Below are positions 1-5,024 of a DNA stretch of 5,337 nucleotides, one piece after another. Origin of the DNA: Gammaproteobacteria bacterium (GTDB lineage: Bacteria > Pseudomonadota > Gammaproteobacteria > GRL18); the NCBI GenBank assembly GCA_013139395.1, contig WTAX01000502.1, positions 1 through 5,337 on the forward strand, read 5' to 3'. Each line of letters begins with the position of its first letter. Within the stretch, counting starts at the first letter, position 1. The position numbers were made by a program, and so were the translations under genes. The notes beneath the pieces were generated by a model, which was given only the letters and a program-made list of their open reading frames with translations, was not told the DNA's origin and ran no database searches.

Positions 1-537
1 AATGGCCTTCTTTTAAATCAAATTGTTGTACCTGGTTTAAAAGAGGAATTTATTTCAGCTGCAAATGAAATAATCAATTCTAAAATAGTTGGTTTTGATA
101 CCGAATCAAAACCAGTTTTTAAAAAAGGTCAGAAAAATGATGGTCCGCATGTTGTCCAATTTTCACTATTGGATAAAGCCTTTATTTTTCAGCTTCACCA
201 TAAACATTGTTTGGAGTATTTACTTGAGATATTCCAGTCAGATAGAGTTGTTAAAGTTGGTTTTGGGTTAAAGTCAGACAAATCTCATATTTACAATAAG
301 TTTGGTGTAAAACTCAATGCTGTATTGGATCTTAATTCAGCTTTTCGAGAAAAAGGTTATCGTGGTCAAATAGGTGCCAGAGGTGCTGTTGCCATAGTAT
401 TTAACAATGAATTTAATAAATCTAAAAGTATATCAACATCAAATTGGGCAATTTCTTGTCTGTCTAAAAATCAGCTGTTGTATGCGGCAAATGATGCTTA
501 TGTCGCACTGTGTGTGTATAACAAACTTAATCAATAA
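1..537 (+). CDS. DEDDy 3'-5' exonuclease (RNase D/WRN-like), 5' end outside window
   Basis: The frame is open from base 1, so the gene begins upstream; 178 codons are visible. Numbering from the first visible codon, the exonuclease motifs are all present: ExoI as GFDTES with D33 and E35, ExoII in KVGFGLKSD with D93, and ExoIII as YAANDAY with Y161 and D165. The YxxxD form of ExoIII places it in the DEDDy class. The stretch KSKSISTSNW ahead of ExoIII resembles the WRN/plant-exonuclease branch. By family knowledge it would remove nucleotides from 3' ends of DNA or RNA using two metal ions. No HRDC domain follows, so this is a stand-alone nuclease domain rather than full RNase D. Internal starts such as the TTG at 169 would remove ExoI and are not credible. 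DNA or RNA preference cannot be told from sequence. It ends 87 bp before the next gene. Confidence 0.88.
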   Translation, partial: NGLLLNQIVVPGLKEEFISAANEIINSKIVGFDTESKPVFKKGQKNDGPHVVQFSLLDKAFIFQLHHKHCLEYLLEIFQSDRVVKVGFGLKSDKSHIYNKFGVKLNAVLDLNSAFREKGYRGQIGARGAVAIVFNNEFNKSKSISTSNWAISCLSKNQLLYAANDAYVALCVYNKLNQ

Positions 538-624
538 CAAGGTATTTCATTTTTTCAGAAATTTGATTGGAATATAGAAATGGGAATTATTTGTTATGAG
601 GCTACAAAGTAAAGAGGTGAATAA

Positions 625-882
625 TTGCAAACAGTAGTTAAAAAATGGTTTCAAGACAAGGGATATGGCTTTCTTGAAAATGGGACAGGTCCAGATATTA
701 TGGTGCGAAAAACAGAACTTATTAACTGTCCATATCTTAAGGTTGGTTCATTAGTAGAATTTGAGTGCCATACTGACGACCGAGGGTTAATTGCTAAAAA
801 GGTTAGTCTTTTACGTAAAAATAATAACATACAGAATAAACATCGTGGCTCTAGAACACACCCTTTTGGAGTGATGACATAA
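625..882 (+). CDS. cold-shock-domain nucleic-acid-binding protein, TTG start
   Basis: An 85-residue protein with one cold-shock domain over roughly residues 1-63 and a basic, Asn-rich tail. The opening VVKKWFQDKGYGFLENG matches the CspA-type KWFN..KGFGFI pattern, with RNP1 as KGYGFL (residues 12-17). RNP2, usually VFVHF, is IMVRK at 25-29, so its His and Phe stacking positions are Arg and Lys. LKVGSLVEFE (38-47) is the usual beta-4 segment. TTG at 625 is chosen because a TAA lies directly before it (622-624) and an SD-like AGAGG stands at 614-617 and just before. The tail ends HPFGVMT, which I cannot assign to a known motif. Members of this family bind single-stranded RNA or DNA, often as RNA chaperones. 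The stop codon overlaps the SD of the next gene, so both are probably co-transcribed. Confidence 0.85.
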   Translation: MQTVVKKWFQDKGYGFLENGTGPDIMVRKTELINCPYLKVGSLVEFECHTDDRGLIAKKVSLLRKNNNIQNKHRGSRTHPFGVMT

Positions 883-886
883 GGAG
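881..886 (+). promoter_or_regulatory. Shine-Dalgarno AAGGAG deciding the start at 894
   Basis: AAGGAG lies 7 bases ahead of ATG 894. The in-frame TTG at 888 is only one base away from it, too close to be used, so this site decides the start. It overlaps the stop codon of the cold-shock gene (880-882), which suggests that translation of the two genes is linked. Confidence 0.75.
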
Positions 887-893
887 TTTGGTA

Positions 894-1271
894 ATGACTT
901 TAAAACATTTAAAACAAAGTTCATGGACAATTGAACAAGCCAACCAACAAGTTAAACAGGAATATGATGAGCAATATTGGCAATTTCTGGTCAGGCTAAT
1001 TAATATCAAAGAGGTTAAATGGAATGTTAATAATAATACCATTGATTTTGCTGAGTACATTCCACTAAAAACACTATTTAATGAAGTGCTAGAGAGAATA
1101 CCGACAGAAGAGTTTATGGTTGAAAAATGTCATGTATGCCAACATTATTTTAATGTAAACAAAGATGATGGTATATTTGGTGATACCGAAAAGTTGACAC
1201 ACTTCATTTGCAAAAAATGTGCTCATTCATTAACAGCCTGGGAATTCTATCAAAATCACTTGAAGACTTGA
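894..1271 (+). CDS. small zinc-ribbon-like protein of unknown function
   Basis: A 125-residue soluble protein from ATG 894; I do not recognise the family. The N-terminal two thirds are helical-looking, with many Gln, Glu and Asn and several aromatics. The C-terminal part holds two CxxC knuckles, CHVC (C79, C82) and CKKC (C106, C109), 23 residues apart, the spacing of a four-Cys treble-clef or zinc-ribbon site. Metal binding is therefore inferred from the cysteines. No membrane segment or signal peptide is visible. It lies 11 bp after the cold-shock gene in the same direction with a good SD, so the pair is likely an operon. A role with nucleic acid is possible from that context, but nothing in the sequence proves it. 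Confidence 0.75.
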   Translation: MTLKHLKQSSWTIEQANQQVKQEYDEQYWQFLVRLINIKEVKWNVNNNTIDFAEYIPLKTLFNEVLERIPTEEFMVEKCHVCQHYFNVNKDDGIFGDTEKLTHFICKKCAHSLTAWEFYQNHLKT

Positions 1272-1289
1272 AGGTGTGATAACAAGTAA

Positions 1290-1320
1290 GGATAGATTGT
1301 GCGAAGCCACAATCTTATCC
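1290..1320 (+). repeat. 12-bp hairpin palindrome over an SD and GTG start
   Basis: The arms are GGATAGATTGTG (1290-1301) and CACAATCTTATCC (1308-1320). They pair over 12 bp with one bulged T at 1315 and a CGAAGC loop. No T-run follows, so it is not a standard intrinsic terminator. The left arm contains most of an SD (AAGGA, 1288-1292) and the GTG at 1299 that would start the broken gene, so in RNA it would hide the start site. A related, smaller palindrome is at 1736-1753. Confidence 0.6.
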
Positions 1321-1486
1321 GAGAGTTTATTGAAGAGACAGAAGCCATGTTTCTTAGAGAAAACTTAAAAACCTCAGATAAAGATATCAATTCACAGTTT
1401 TAGCAAACTTATTACATAAAACACAGCAACAACACCCTGATTGGTGGTGTTCAAGACGAAGGGTTAAGGACCAGGCACTAAAATAA
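1299..1486 (+). pseudogene. small hypothetical gene broken by a one-base frameshift
   Basis: No single ORF covers this stretch, but two frames join into one plausible protein of about 62 residues. From GTG 1299, with AAGGA at 1288-1292 six bases ahead, the frame reads HNLIREFIEETEAMFLRENL and on to NSQF, then hits TAG at 1401. The frame one base back continues from TTA at 1400 as LANLLHKTQQQHPDWW, then CSRRRVKDQALK and TAA at 1484-1486. Restoring one T in the TTTT run at 1398-1401 gives an unbroken product. The crossover must lie between 1382 and 1403. Both halves look like normal helical, charged protein, which suggests a recent mutation or a sequencing error. I do not recognise the family; the Arg-rich end after a WW pair hints at nucleic-acid contact, but this is speculation. 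Confidence 0.55.
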
Positions 1487-1502
1487 TTGGAAAACCTTTT
1501 TT

Positions 1503-1706
1503 GTGGAAGTTGATTATAAAGATATAAGTCTCATGAACAAAGCATGGGAAACAGATACTTTACACCAATTTGTAAAGCGAAGAGAATTGTTATGGCTTAG
1601 TGCCGATAAATTTGTTGATATTATTGAAAACGAACCTGGAAAACTCTGGAAAAGAGCTCGTGAATTGGAAAATTTAAAATCAATTATTTTGAATATTTCG
1701 AATTAA
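1503..1706 (+). CDS. short hypothetical protein, start uncertain
   Basis: A possible 67-residue protein from GTG 1503, or 57 residues from ATG 1533; neither has a convincing SD. The frame is open back to 1482, just behind the preceding TAA, so an upstream part may have been lost. The sequence is charged and helical (VKRRELLWLSADKFVDII, then KLWKRARELENLKSIIL) and has a normal protein composition. There is no membrane segment and no motif I recognise. It follows the frameshifted gene by 16 bp on the same strand. It could be a real small gene or the tail of a decayed one. Confidence 0.4.
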   Translation: MEVDYKDISLMNKAWETDTLHQFVKRRELLWLSADKFVDIIENEPGKLWKRARELENLKSIILNISN

Positions 1707-1735
1707 GCTACTTGAGCAAGCCCACATAAAAATAT

Positions 1736-1753
1736 GATTGTGAAGCAACAATA
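1736..1753 (+). repeat. small palindrome resembling the one at 1290-1320
   Basis: ATTGT (1737-1741) and ACAAT (1748-1752) form a 5-bp stem around GAAGCA. The unit GATTGTGAAGCAACAAT matches the core of the 1290-1320 hairpin, GATTGTGCGAAGCCACAATC, apart from a two-base loss in the middle and one substitution. It lies in the gap between two small genes and has no T-run after it. The two may be copies of a dispersed repeat, although the match is short. Confidence 0.35.
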
Positions 1754-1799
1754 AAATGGAAAAGAAAAATTGTTCCTAATAGCTAAGGATATTATCAAA

Positions 1800-1970
1800 A
1801 TGAAAAAGACCGTGACAATGGAATGGACTAAATCAACTAAGGGTACACAAGTCTATTCATGTAATAATACGGATACACCTGTATCTACAATATATATAAA
1901 AAGAAATGCATTGCCAGATAAAGCTCCAGCAGATATTACGTTGACCATTGAATATGATGAGACTGAATAA
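1800..1970 (+). CDS. small hypothetical protein, 56 residues
   Basis: ATG 1800 is chosen over the in-frame TTG at 1770 because AAGGA (1785-1789) stands 10 bases ahead of it. The 56-residue product is soluble and begins MKKTVTMEWTKSTKGTQVY. It continues with a segment that reads as beta strands (STIYIKRNALP, then ADITLTIEYDE) and ends acidic. Short proteins with a WTKSTKGT-like start followed by YIK..ALP are familiar to me as widespread uncharacterised bacterial genes, but I cannot give a function or a verified family name. The coding signature is good for its size. Genes on either side are also small and unassigned, with gaps of 93 and 68 bp, so each may be transcribed on its own. Confidence 0.65.
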   Translation: MKKTVTMEWTKSTKGTQVYSCNNTDTPVSTIYIKRNALPDKAPADITLTIEYDETE

Positions 1971-2038
1971 AAGCTAACCAATAGAAATTAGTACCATAAA
2001 TAGGTATCCTCTTAAGAATGAAGGAAAGTAAAAAGTAG

Positions 2039-2584
2039 ATGAAAGAATCAATATTTAGAGAGTTTCAGTATTATATAAAACGAATTAATAATGCTAGAAA
2101 ATCTGGTGTTTTAGAAAAGGGTGACACACTTGAAGATTTAGAAGAACGATTTAGACTGCAAGTTGAAAATGGTTTAGTGATGACCGATCCAGATTCACAA
2201 GAAATTTCTATGGAAATATTGCTATCAGATCTGTCAGAAGATAAGAAAAAGGAATACTTATTAGAATTAAGAAAGACAGGTCAAACTTCTTTTGAGATAA
2301 AAAAAGAAAAAGTTACAAAGTTACAAGGTAGTGGAAATAAGCAAGTTGATATGGAACGAGCATTAGATTTAATTGTCAGTGCATTGAAGGCTTCGGGGCT
2401 ACGAGTACAAAAACAACCTTTAGGGATGAAAATGTTACAGGCAGCCCATGAGCTCGGAGATTTTAACTATACTGATCCCAGTGATTTAAAACTTCTATTT
2501 GTTAATACAATTAAGCTATCAGGACATGTTAAAAAAGCAGATCCTCTAAAATTGGCTGCAACATTTAATAAGCTGGTCGTATAA
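2039..2584 (+). CDS. hypothetical protein, 181 residues, soluble
   Basis: A clear coding frame from ATG 2039. AAGGA at 2021-2025 is a usable but distant SD (13 bases). I do not recognise the product. Residues 1-40 are helical and charged (RRINN-type basic patch followed by LEDLEERFRLQ), 55-95 are rich in Lys and Glu, and a Gly/Ser/Asn linker falls near 96-100. A second helical part at 103-181 is more hydrophobic and holds GMKMLQAAHELGDF and an Asp-Pro-Ser-Asp-Leu step. There are no transmembrane helices, cysteines or catalytic-looking motifs. The two halves suggest a two-domain protein. It ends just upstream of the transposase relic and looks intact. It could be an accessory or phage-derived gene, but nothing specific supports that. 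Confidence 0.7.
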   Translation: MKESIFREFQYYIKRINNARKSGVLEKGDTLEDLEERFRLQVENGLVMTDPDSQEISMEILLSDLSEDKKKEYLLELRKTGQTSFEIKKEKVTKLQGSGNKQVDMERALDLIVSALKASGLRVQKQPLGMKMLQAAHELGDFNYTDPSDLKLLFVNTIKLSGHVKKADPLKLAATFNKLVV

Positions 2585-2612
2585 TCTAATGAAATAAGGC
2601 TTGTAAAATTAG

Positions 2613-2765
2613 AACAGTCTAAAACAAATAATAACTGATAAATTAAAAAGATATGGTTCTGCTAAATAAGAAGTGATGCCATCTGTAACTCATATTCAAG
2701 ATCGTTATTCAAATAACCGGGCAGAAAATTCTCACCAAAGAACGAGACAACAGGAATGACAAATT
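2613..2765 (+). mobile_element. IS6/IS240-type transposase remnant
   Basis: This is a non-coding gap unless read through stops. In one frame from 2613 it gives NSLKQIITDKLKRYGSAK, a TAA at 2667-2669, then EVMPSVTHIQDRYS and NNRAENSHQRTRQQE, and a TGA at 2757-2759 followed by Gln-Ile. The pattern IITDKL-x-x-YG-x-AK-x-E-x-MPSV-x-H ... NNRAENSHQ-x-TRQ-x-E is the C-terminal half of IS6/IS240-type DDE transposases, and the Glu of NNRAEN is the third catalytic acid. The first TAA replaces a codon normally for Lys or Arg (AAA/CGA type) and the TGA replaces the Arg of RER. Only about 50 residues survive of a protein normally around 230. The first two catalytic Asp regions and terminal inverted repeats are not seen. 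Confidence 0.8.
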
Positions 2766-2786
2766 AAAATTGATTTTACAGAAAAA

Positions 2787-3278
2787 ATGACTGTGATGGA
2801 TTTCGGTGCAGGTACTGGATTAATCTGTTCACATCTTGTATCAAAGGTATATAAAATAACAGCGGTTGATGTCTCACAAGCTATGCTGGAAAACTTATCA
2901 AAAAAAACTGAATTGCAGAATAGGGTAGAAGGCGTATGTCAGGATATCACAGTACAGCCGCTGGATTTACAGTTTGATGTCATTGTCAGTGCAATGGCTA
3001 TGCATCATGTTAAAGATATTGATAATCTGATTAAGGCTCTGGTTTCACAACTAAAACCTAATGGTCAGATTGCTTTGGCTGATCTGGATACAGAAGACGG
3101 TCACTTTCATTCTGAAAATACCGAGGGTGTTTATCATTGTGGCTTTGATCGTAAGGAGTTAAAACATCTTTTTGAAGAAAATGGCTTCAAAAATGTTGAA
3201 TTTGTCACCACACATACCATTGATAAAGCAGGTAAACCCTATCCAGTTTTTCTGTTAACAGCAATTCTAATAAAATAG
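2787..3278 (+). CDS. class I SAM-dependent methyltransferase, 5'-truncated
   Basis: A Rossmann-fold methyltransferase of the UbiE/YafE-like kind. Motif I is DFGAGTG (residues 5-11), the acidic post-I residue is D28 in TAVDVSQAM, motif II/IV is FDVIVSAMAMHHV (63-75), and LKPNGQIALADL (89-100) is the next strand. The end, PYPVFLLTAILIK, is the usual final strand. Family members normally carry 35-50 residues ahead of motif I; here only four are present from ATG 2787. The frame stays open back to 2760 (QIKIDFTEKMTVMDFG), which looks like the tail of that missing part, and then meets the TGA of the transposase relic. There is no SD before 2787. The missing segment usually helps bind SAM and substrate, so the product is probably inactive or unexpressed. 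The substrate cannot be told. Confidence 0.75.
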   Translation: MTVMDFGAGTGLICSHLVSKVYKITAVDVSQAMLENLSKKTELQNRVEGVCQDITVQPLDLQFDVIVSAMAMHHVKDIDNLIKALVSQLKPNGQIALADLDTEDGHFHSENTEGVYHCGFDRKELKHLFEENGFKNVEFVTTHTIDKAGKPYPVFLLTAILIK

Positions 3279-3334
3279 TATCATAAGGACTTAGTCTCAA
3301 ATTCATAACAACAGGATACTTACAAATTGAATTA

Positions 3335-3451
3335 ATGAAAGTGATGATTAATACCGCTGAATATTATTTAAACCCATTGATTCTATTTTGCATGAGTATA
3401 TATTCATGGCTGATGAGCTATAGAGTCTTGTATAAGGAGTATATCAAATGA
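3335..3451 (+). CDS. possible 38-residue hydrophobic peptide
   Basis: ATG 3335 opens 38 codons ending in TGA 3449-3451, which overlaps the nemA start as ATGA. The central part, YYLNPLILFCMSIYSWLMSY, would make one membrane helix, and the end (RVLYKEYIK) is basic. The overlap is typical of coupled genes. Against it, no SD precedes the start, and the candidate nemA promoter and palindrome lie inside. It could also be the tail of a decayed gene, because the frame is open back to 3287. Confidence 0.25.
   Translation: MKVMINTAEYYLNPLILFCMSIYSWLMSYRVLYKEYIK
3377..3404 (+). promoter_or_regulatory. candidate sigma-70 promoter of nemA
   Basis: TTGATT (3377-3382) and TATATT (3399-3404) are 16 bp apart. 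They match the -35 and -10 consensus at four and five of six bases. Transcription would begin near 3411 and give a leader of about 37 bases to the nemA ATG. AT-rich DNA offers chance matches, so this rests mainly on its position and on the palindrome that overlaps the -10 box. Confidence 0.4.
3391..3408 (+). promoter_or_regulatory. 18-bp palindrome, candidate operator over the nemA -10 box
   Basis: CATGAGTATATATTCATG is self-complementary at eight of nine pairs; only G3396 and T3403 fail. It covers the candidate -10 box, where a bound dimeric repressor would block RNA polymerase. E. coli nemA is controlled by the TetR-family repressor NemR, which makes local repression of this gene plausible, but no regulator gene is in view. 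Confidence 0.4.
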
Positions 3452-4548
3452 ACCATAAACTTTTTCAGCCATTTAAATTAGGAGCTATTTCTCTTAATAA
3501 CCGTATCGTTATGGCTCCGATGACACGCTGTCGAGCTGGAGAAGACGATATACCCACCGCGCTTATGGCAACCTATTATGCGCAAAGGGCAACAGCAGGT
3601 TTGATTATTACTGAAGGTACTCCAGTTTCCCTTAAAGCCAGAGGCTACCTATGGACCCCGGGTATTTATACCCAACAGCAAATGGGGGGATGGGCACAGA
3701 TCTGTAATGCTGTACATCAAGCAGGTGGTAAACTCTTTATGCAAATCTGGCACGTGGGTCGTATTTCTCATAGCAGTTTACAGCCCGATGCGGGTGCTCC
3801 AGAAGGGCCAACCGATGAATTGAGTAGTGATACTGTTTGTTTTGCTTTTGATGATGAGGGTAATCCTGGGAATGTCTCAACTAGCCAGCCAATAGCGATT
3901 GATGGAGACGGTATTCAACGGATTAAAGATGAGTTTGTCCAGGCGGCTTTGAATGCCACGCAAGCAGGACTTGATGGCGTTGAAATTCATGGTGCTAATG
4001 GTTATTTGTTTGATGAGTTTCTTAATTCCATCACCAATACCCGTCAAGATGAATATGGTGGAAGCATTGAAAACCGTTGTCGCTTTTTACTGGAAGTGGT
4101 GGATGCCGTTTCTGATGCTATTGGTGCAGAGCGAACCGGTGTGCGTATTTCACCAAATGGGCGTTTTAATGACATTCCTGAAGATCCAGAAATGGAAGCC
4201 ACCTTTACCTTTCTTTCCCATGAATTAAATAAACGAGGTATCGCATTTCTTCATATTAATGATCAGGGCACTTTCGGTCTGCCTTCGATCCCAGAAGGTT
4301 TAATTCCCAAAATCCGTGATGTATTCAGTGGCACCATTATATTATGTGGCGGGTATGATGCTGAACGAGCTAAAAATGCGATCGACCAGGGTATTGCTGA
4401 TTTAGTGGCCTTTGGCATGCCATTCATTGCTAATCCAGATTTACCCGCTCGTCTTGAGCAGGGATGGTTACTCAATGAGCCTGATCGAGAGACCTTCTAT
4501 GGTGGAGCAGAGCAGGGTTATACGGATTATCCTTATTATCAGAAATAG
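3448..4548 (+). CDS. nemA: Old Yellow Enzyme family alkene reductase (N-ethylmaleimide reductase type)
   Basis: A full-length 366-residue FMN enzyme of the OYE family, a TIM barrel that reduces activated C=C bonds and nitro compounds with NAD(P)H in the cytoplasm. The start is secured by TAAGGAG (3433-3439) 8 bases ahead. Visible family features are APMTR near the N-terminus with T26 for FMN tuning, MQIWHVGR with Q99, the substrate-anion pair H181 and N184 in IHGANGY with proton donor Y186, DEYGGSIENR (201-210), R233 in VRISP, CGGY (300-303), and the closing FYGGAEQGYTDYP. One oddity: the phosphate-binding motif, AFGRPFIANPDL in most members, is AFGMPFIANPDL with Met324 for Arg. Likely roles are detoxification of electrophiles such as maleimides, quinones or nitroesters. 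ybaK follows after 8 bp in an apparent operon. Confidence 0.93.
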   Translation: MNHKLFQPFKLGAISLNNRIVMAPMTRCRAGEDDIPTALMATYYAQRATAGLIITEGTPVSLKARGYLWTPGIYTQQQMGGWAQICNAVHQAGGKLFMQIWHVGRISHSSLQPDAGAPEGPTDELSSDTVCFAFDDEGNPGNVSTSQPIAIDGDGIQRIKDEFVQAALNATQAGLDGVEIHGANGYLFDEFLNSITNTRQDEYGGSIENRCRFLLEVVDAVSDAIGAERTGVRISPNGRFNDIPEDPEMEATFTFLSHELNKRGIAFLHINDQGTFGLPSIPEGLIPKIRDVFSGTIILCGGYDAERAKNAIDQGIADLVAFGMPFIANPDLPARLEQGWLLNEPDRETFYGGAEQGYTDYPYYQK

Positions 4549-4556
4549 CCACCCCA

Positions 4557-5024
4557 ATGACTCCTGCAATCAATATCGCTAAGAAAAACAAGATCAGCTA
4601 CAAGATCCGTGAATATGAACATGATCCTGCATCTGAATCCTATGGTTTAGAAGCGGCAGAAAAGCTGGGGCTTTCCGAAGAAAGGGTTTTTAAAACCCTG
4701 GTGGTCAATATTGATAACAAAGAACTTGCAGTAGCTGTTGTCCCTGTATCTTCAATGTTGAGCTTAAAGTTAATGGCAAAAGCTGCGGGAGCCAAAAAAG
4801 CCGAAATGGCAAATAAAGCAGATGTTCAACGCTCAACTGGATATGTGCTTGGAGGTGTTAGTCCATTGGGTCAAAAGAAGAAGCTCAAAACATTTATTGA
4901 TGGCTCTGCTCAAGCGTTTGAGACTATTCTTGTCAGTGCAGGTCGTAGAGGATTAGAGGTTGAGTTAAGTCCAGTGGATTTAAAAATACTTGTAAACGGT
5001 GCTTTTTCAAACATTTGTTCATAG
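4557..5024 (+). CDS. ybaK: Cys-tRNA(Pro) deacylase YbaK/EbsC
   Basis: A 155-residue protein of the usual length for YbaK. By family knowledge it frees cysteine from tRNA(Pro) mischarged by prolyl-tRNA synthetase, acting in the cytosol in trans to the synthetase. The family lysine needed for activity is K46 in ERVFKTLVV. The signature loop is GYVLGGVSPLGQKKK (95-109), followed by SAGRRGLEVELSPVDL (127-142). Nothing essential is missing, and the segment RSTGY ahead of the loop is also typical. ATG 4557 is 8 bp after the nemA stop, and no SD-like sequence stands before it (the bases are AGCCACCCCA), so translation probably relies on ribosomes finishing nemA. The pairing with an alkene reductase has no obvious functional logic. 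Confidence 0.93.
   Translation: MTPAINIAKKNKISYKIREYEHDPASESYGLEAAEKLGLSEERVFKTLVVNIDNKELAVAVVPVSSMLSLKLMAKAAGAKKAEMANKADVQRSTGYVLGGVSPLGQKKKLKTFIDGSAQAFETILVSAGRRGLEVELSPVDLKILVNGAFSNICS

Noticed and set aside
89..271. 60-codon plus-strand ORF
   Set aside because: It overlaps the exonuclease in another frame, while the exonuclease motifs ExoI and ExoII are in the frame open from base 1.
851..1060. 69-codon minus-strand ORF
   Set aside because: It lies opposite the zinc-ribbon gene, has an unnatural Ser/Leu/Cys-rich composition and no start signals.
1391..1410. Programmed -1 frameshifting instead of mutation
   Set aside because: The zero-frame codons CAG TTT TAG do not form an X-XXY-YYZ slippery heptamer; slipping back would put Phe-tRNA on GTT. 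Loss of one T is simpler.
1431..1451. AACACC/GGTGTT hairpin as a terminator
   Set aside because: The stem is only 6 bp, it lies within the rebuilt reading frame, and the T-run (1497-1502) is 45 bases away.
1272..2038. Integron cassette array suggested by small genes and palindromes
   Set aside because: I find no paired core sites of attC type (RYYYAAC and GTTRRRY) around the genes and no integrase.
2655..2670. GGTTCTG as an IS6 terminal inverted repeat
   Set aside because: It falls inside the transposase reading frame (YGSAK codons), so the match is coincidental.
3953..4228. 91-codon plus-strand ORF in another frame
   Set aside because: It is a shadow inside nemA with repetitive Met/Pro/Leu composition.
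4263..4475. 70-codon minus-strand ORF
   Set aside because: It lies wholly opposite nemA, whose frame is conserved throughout.
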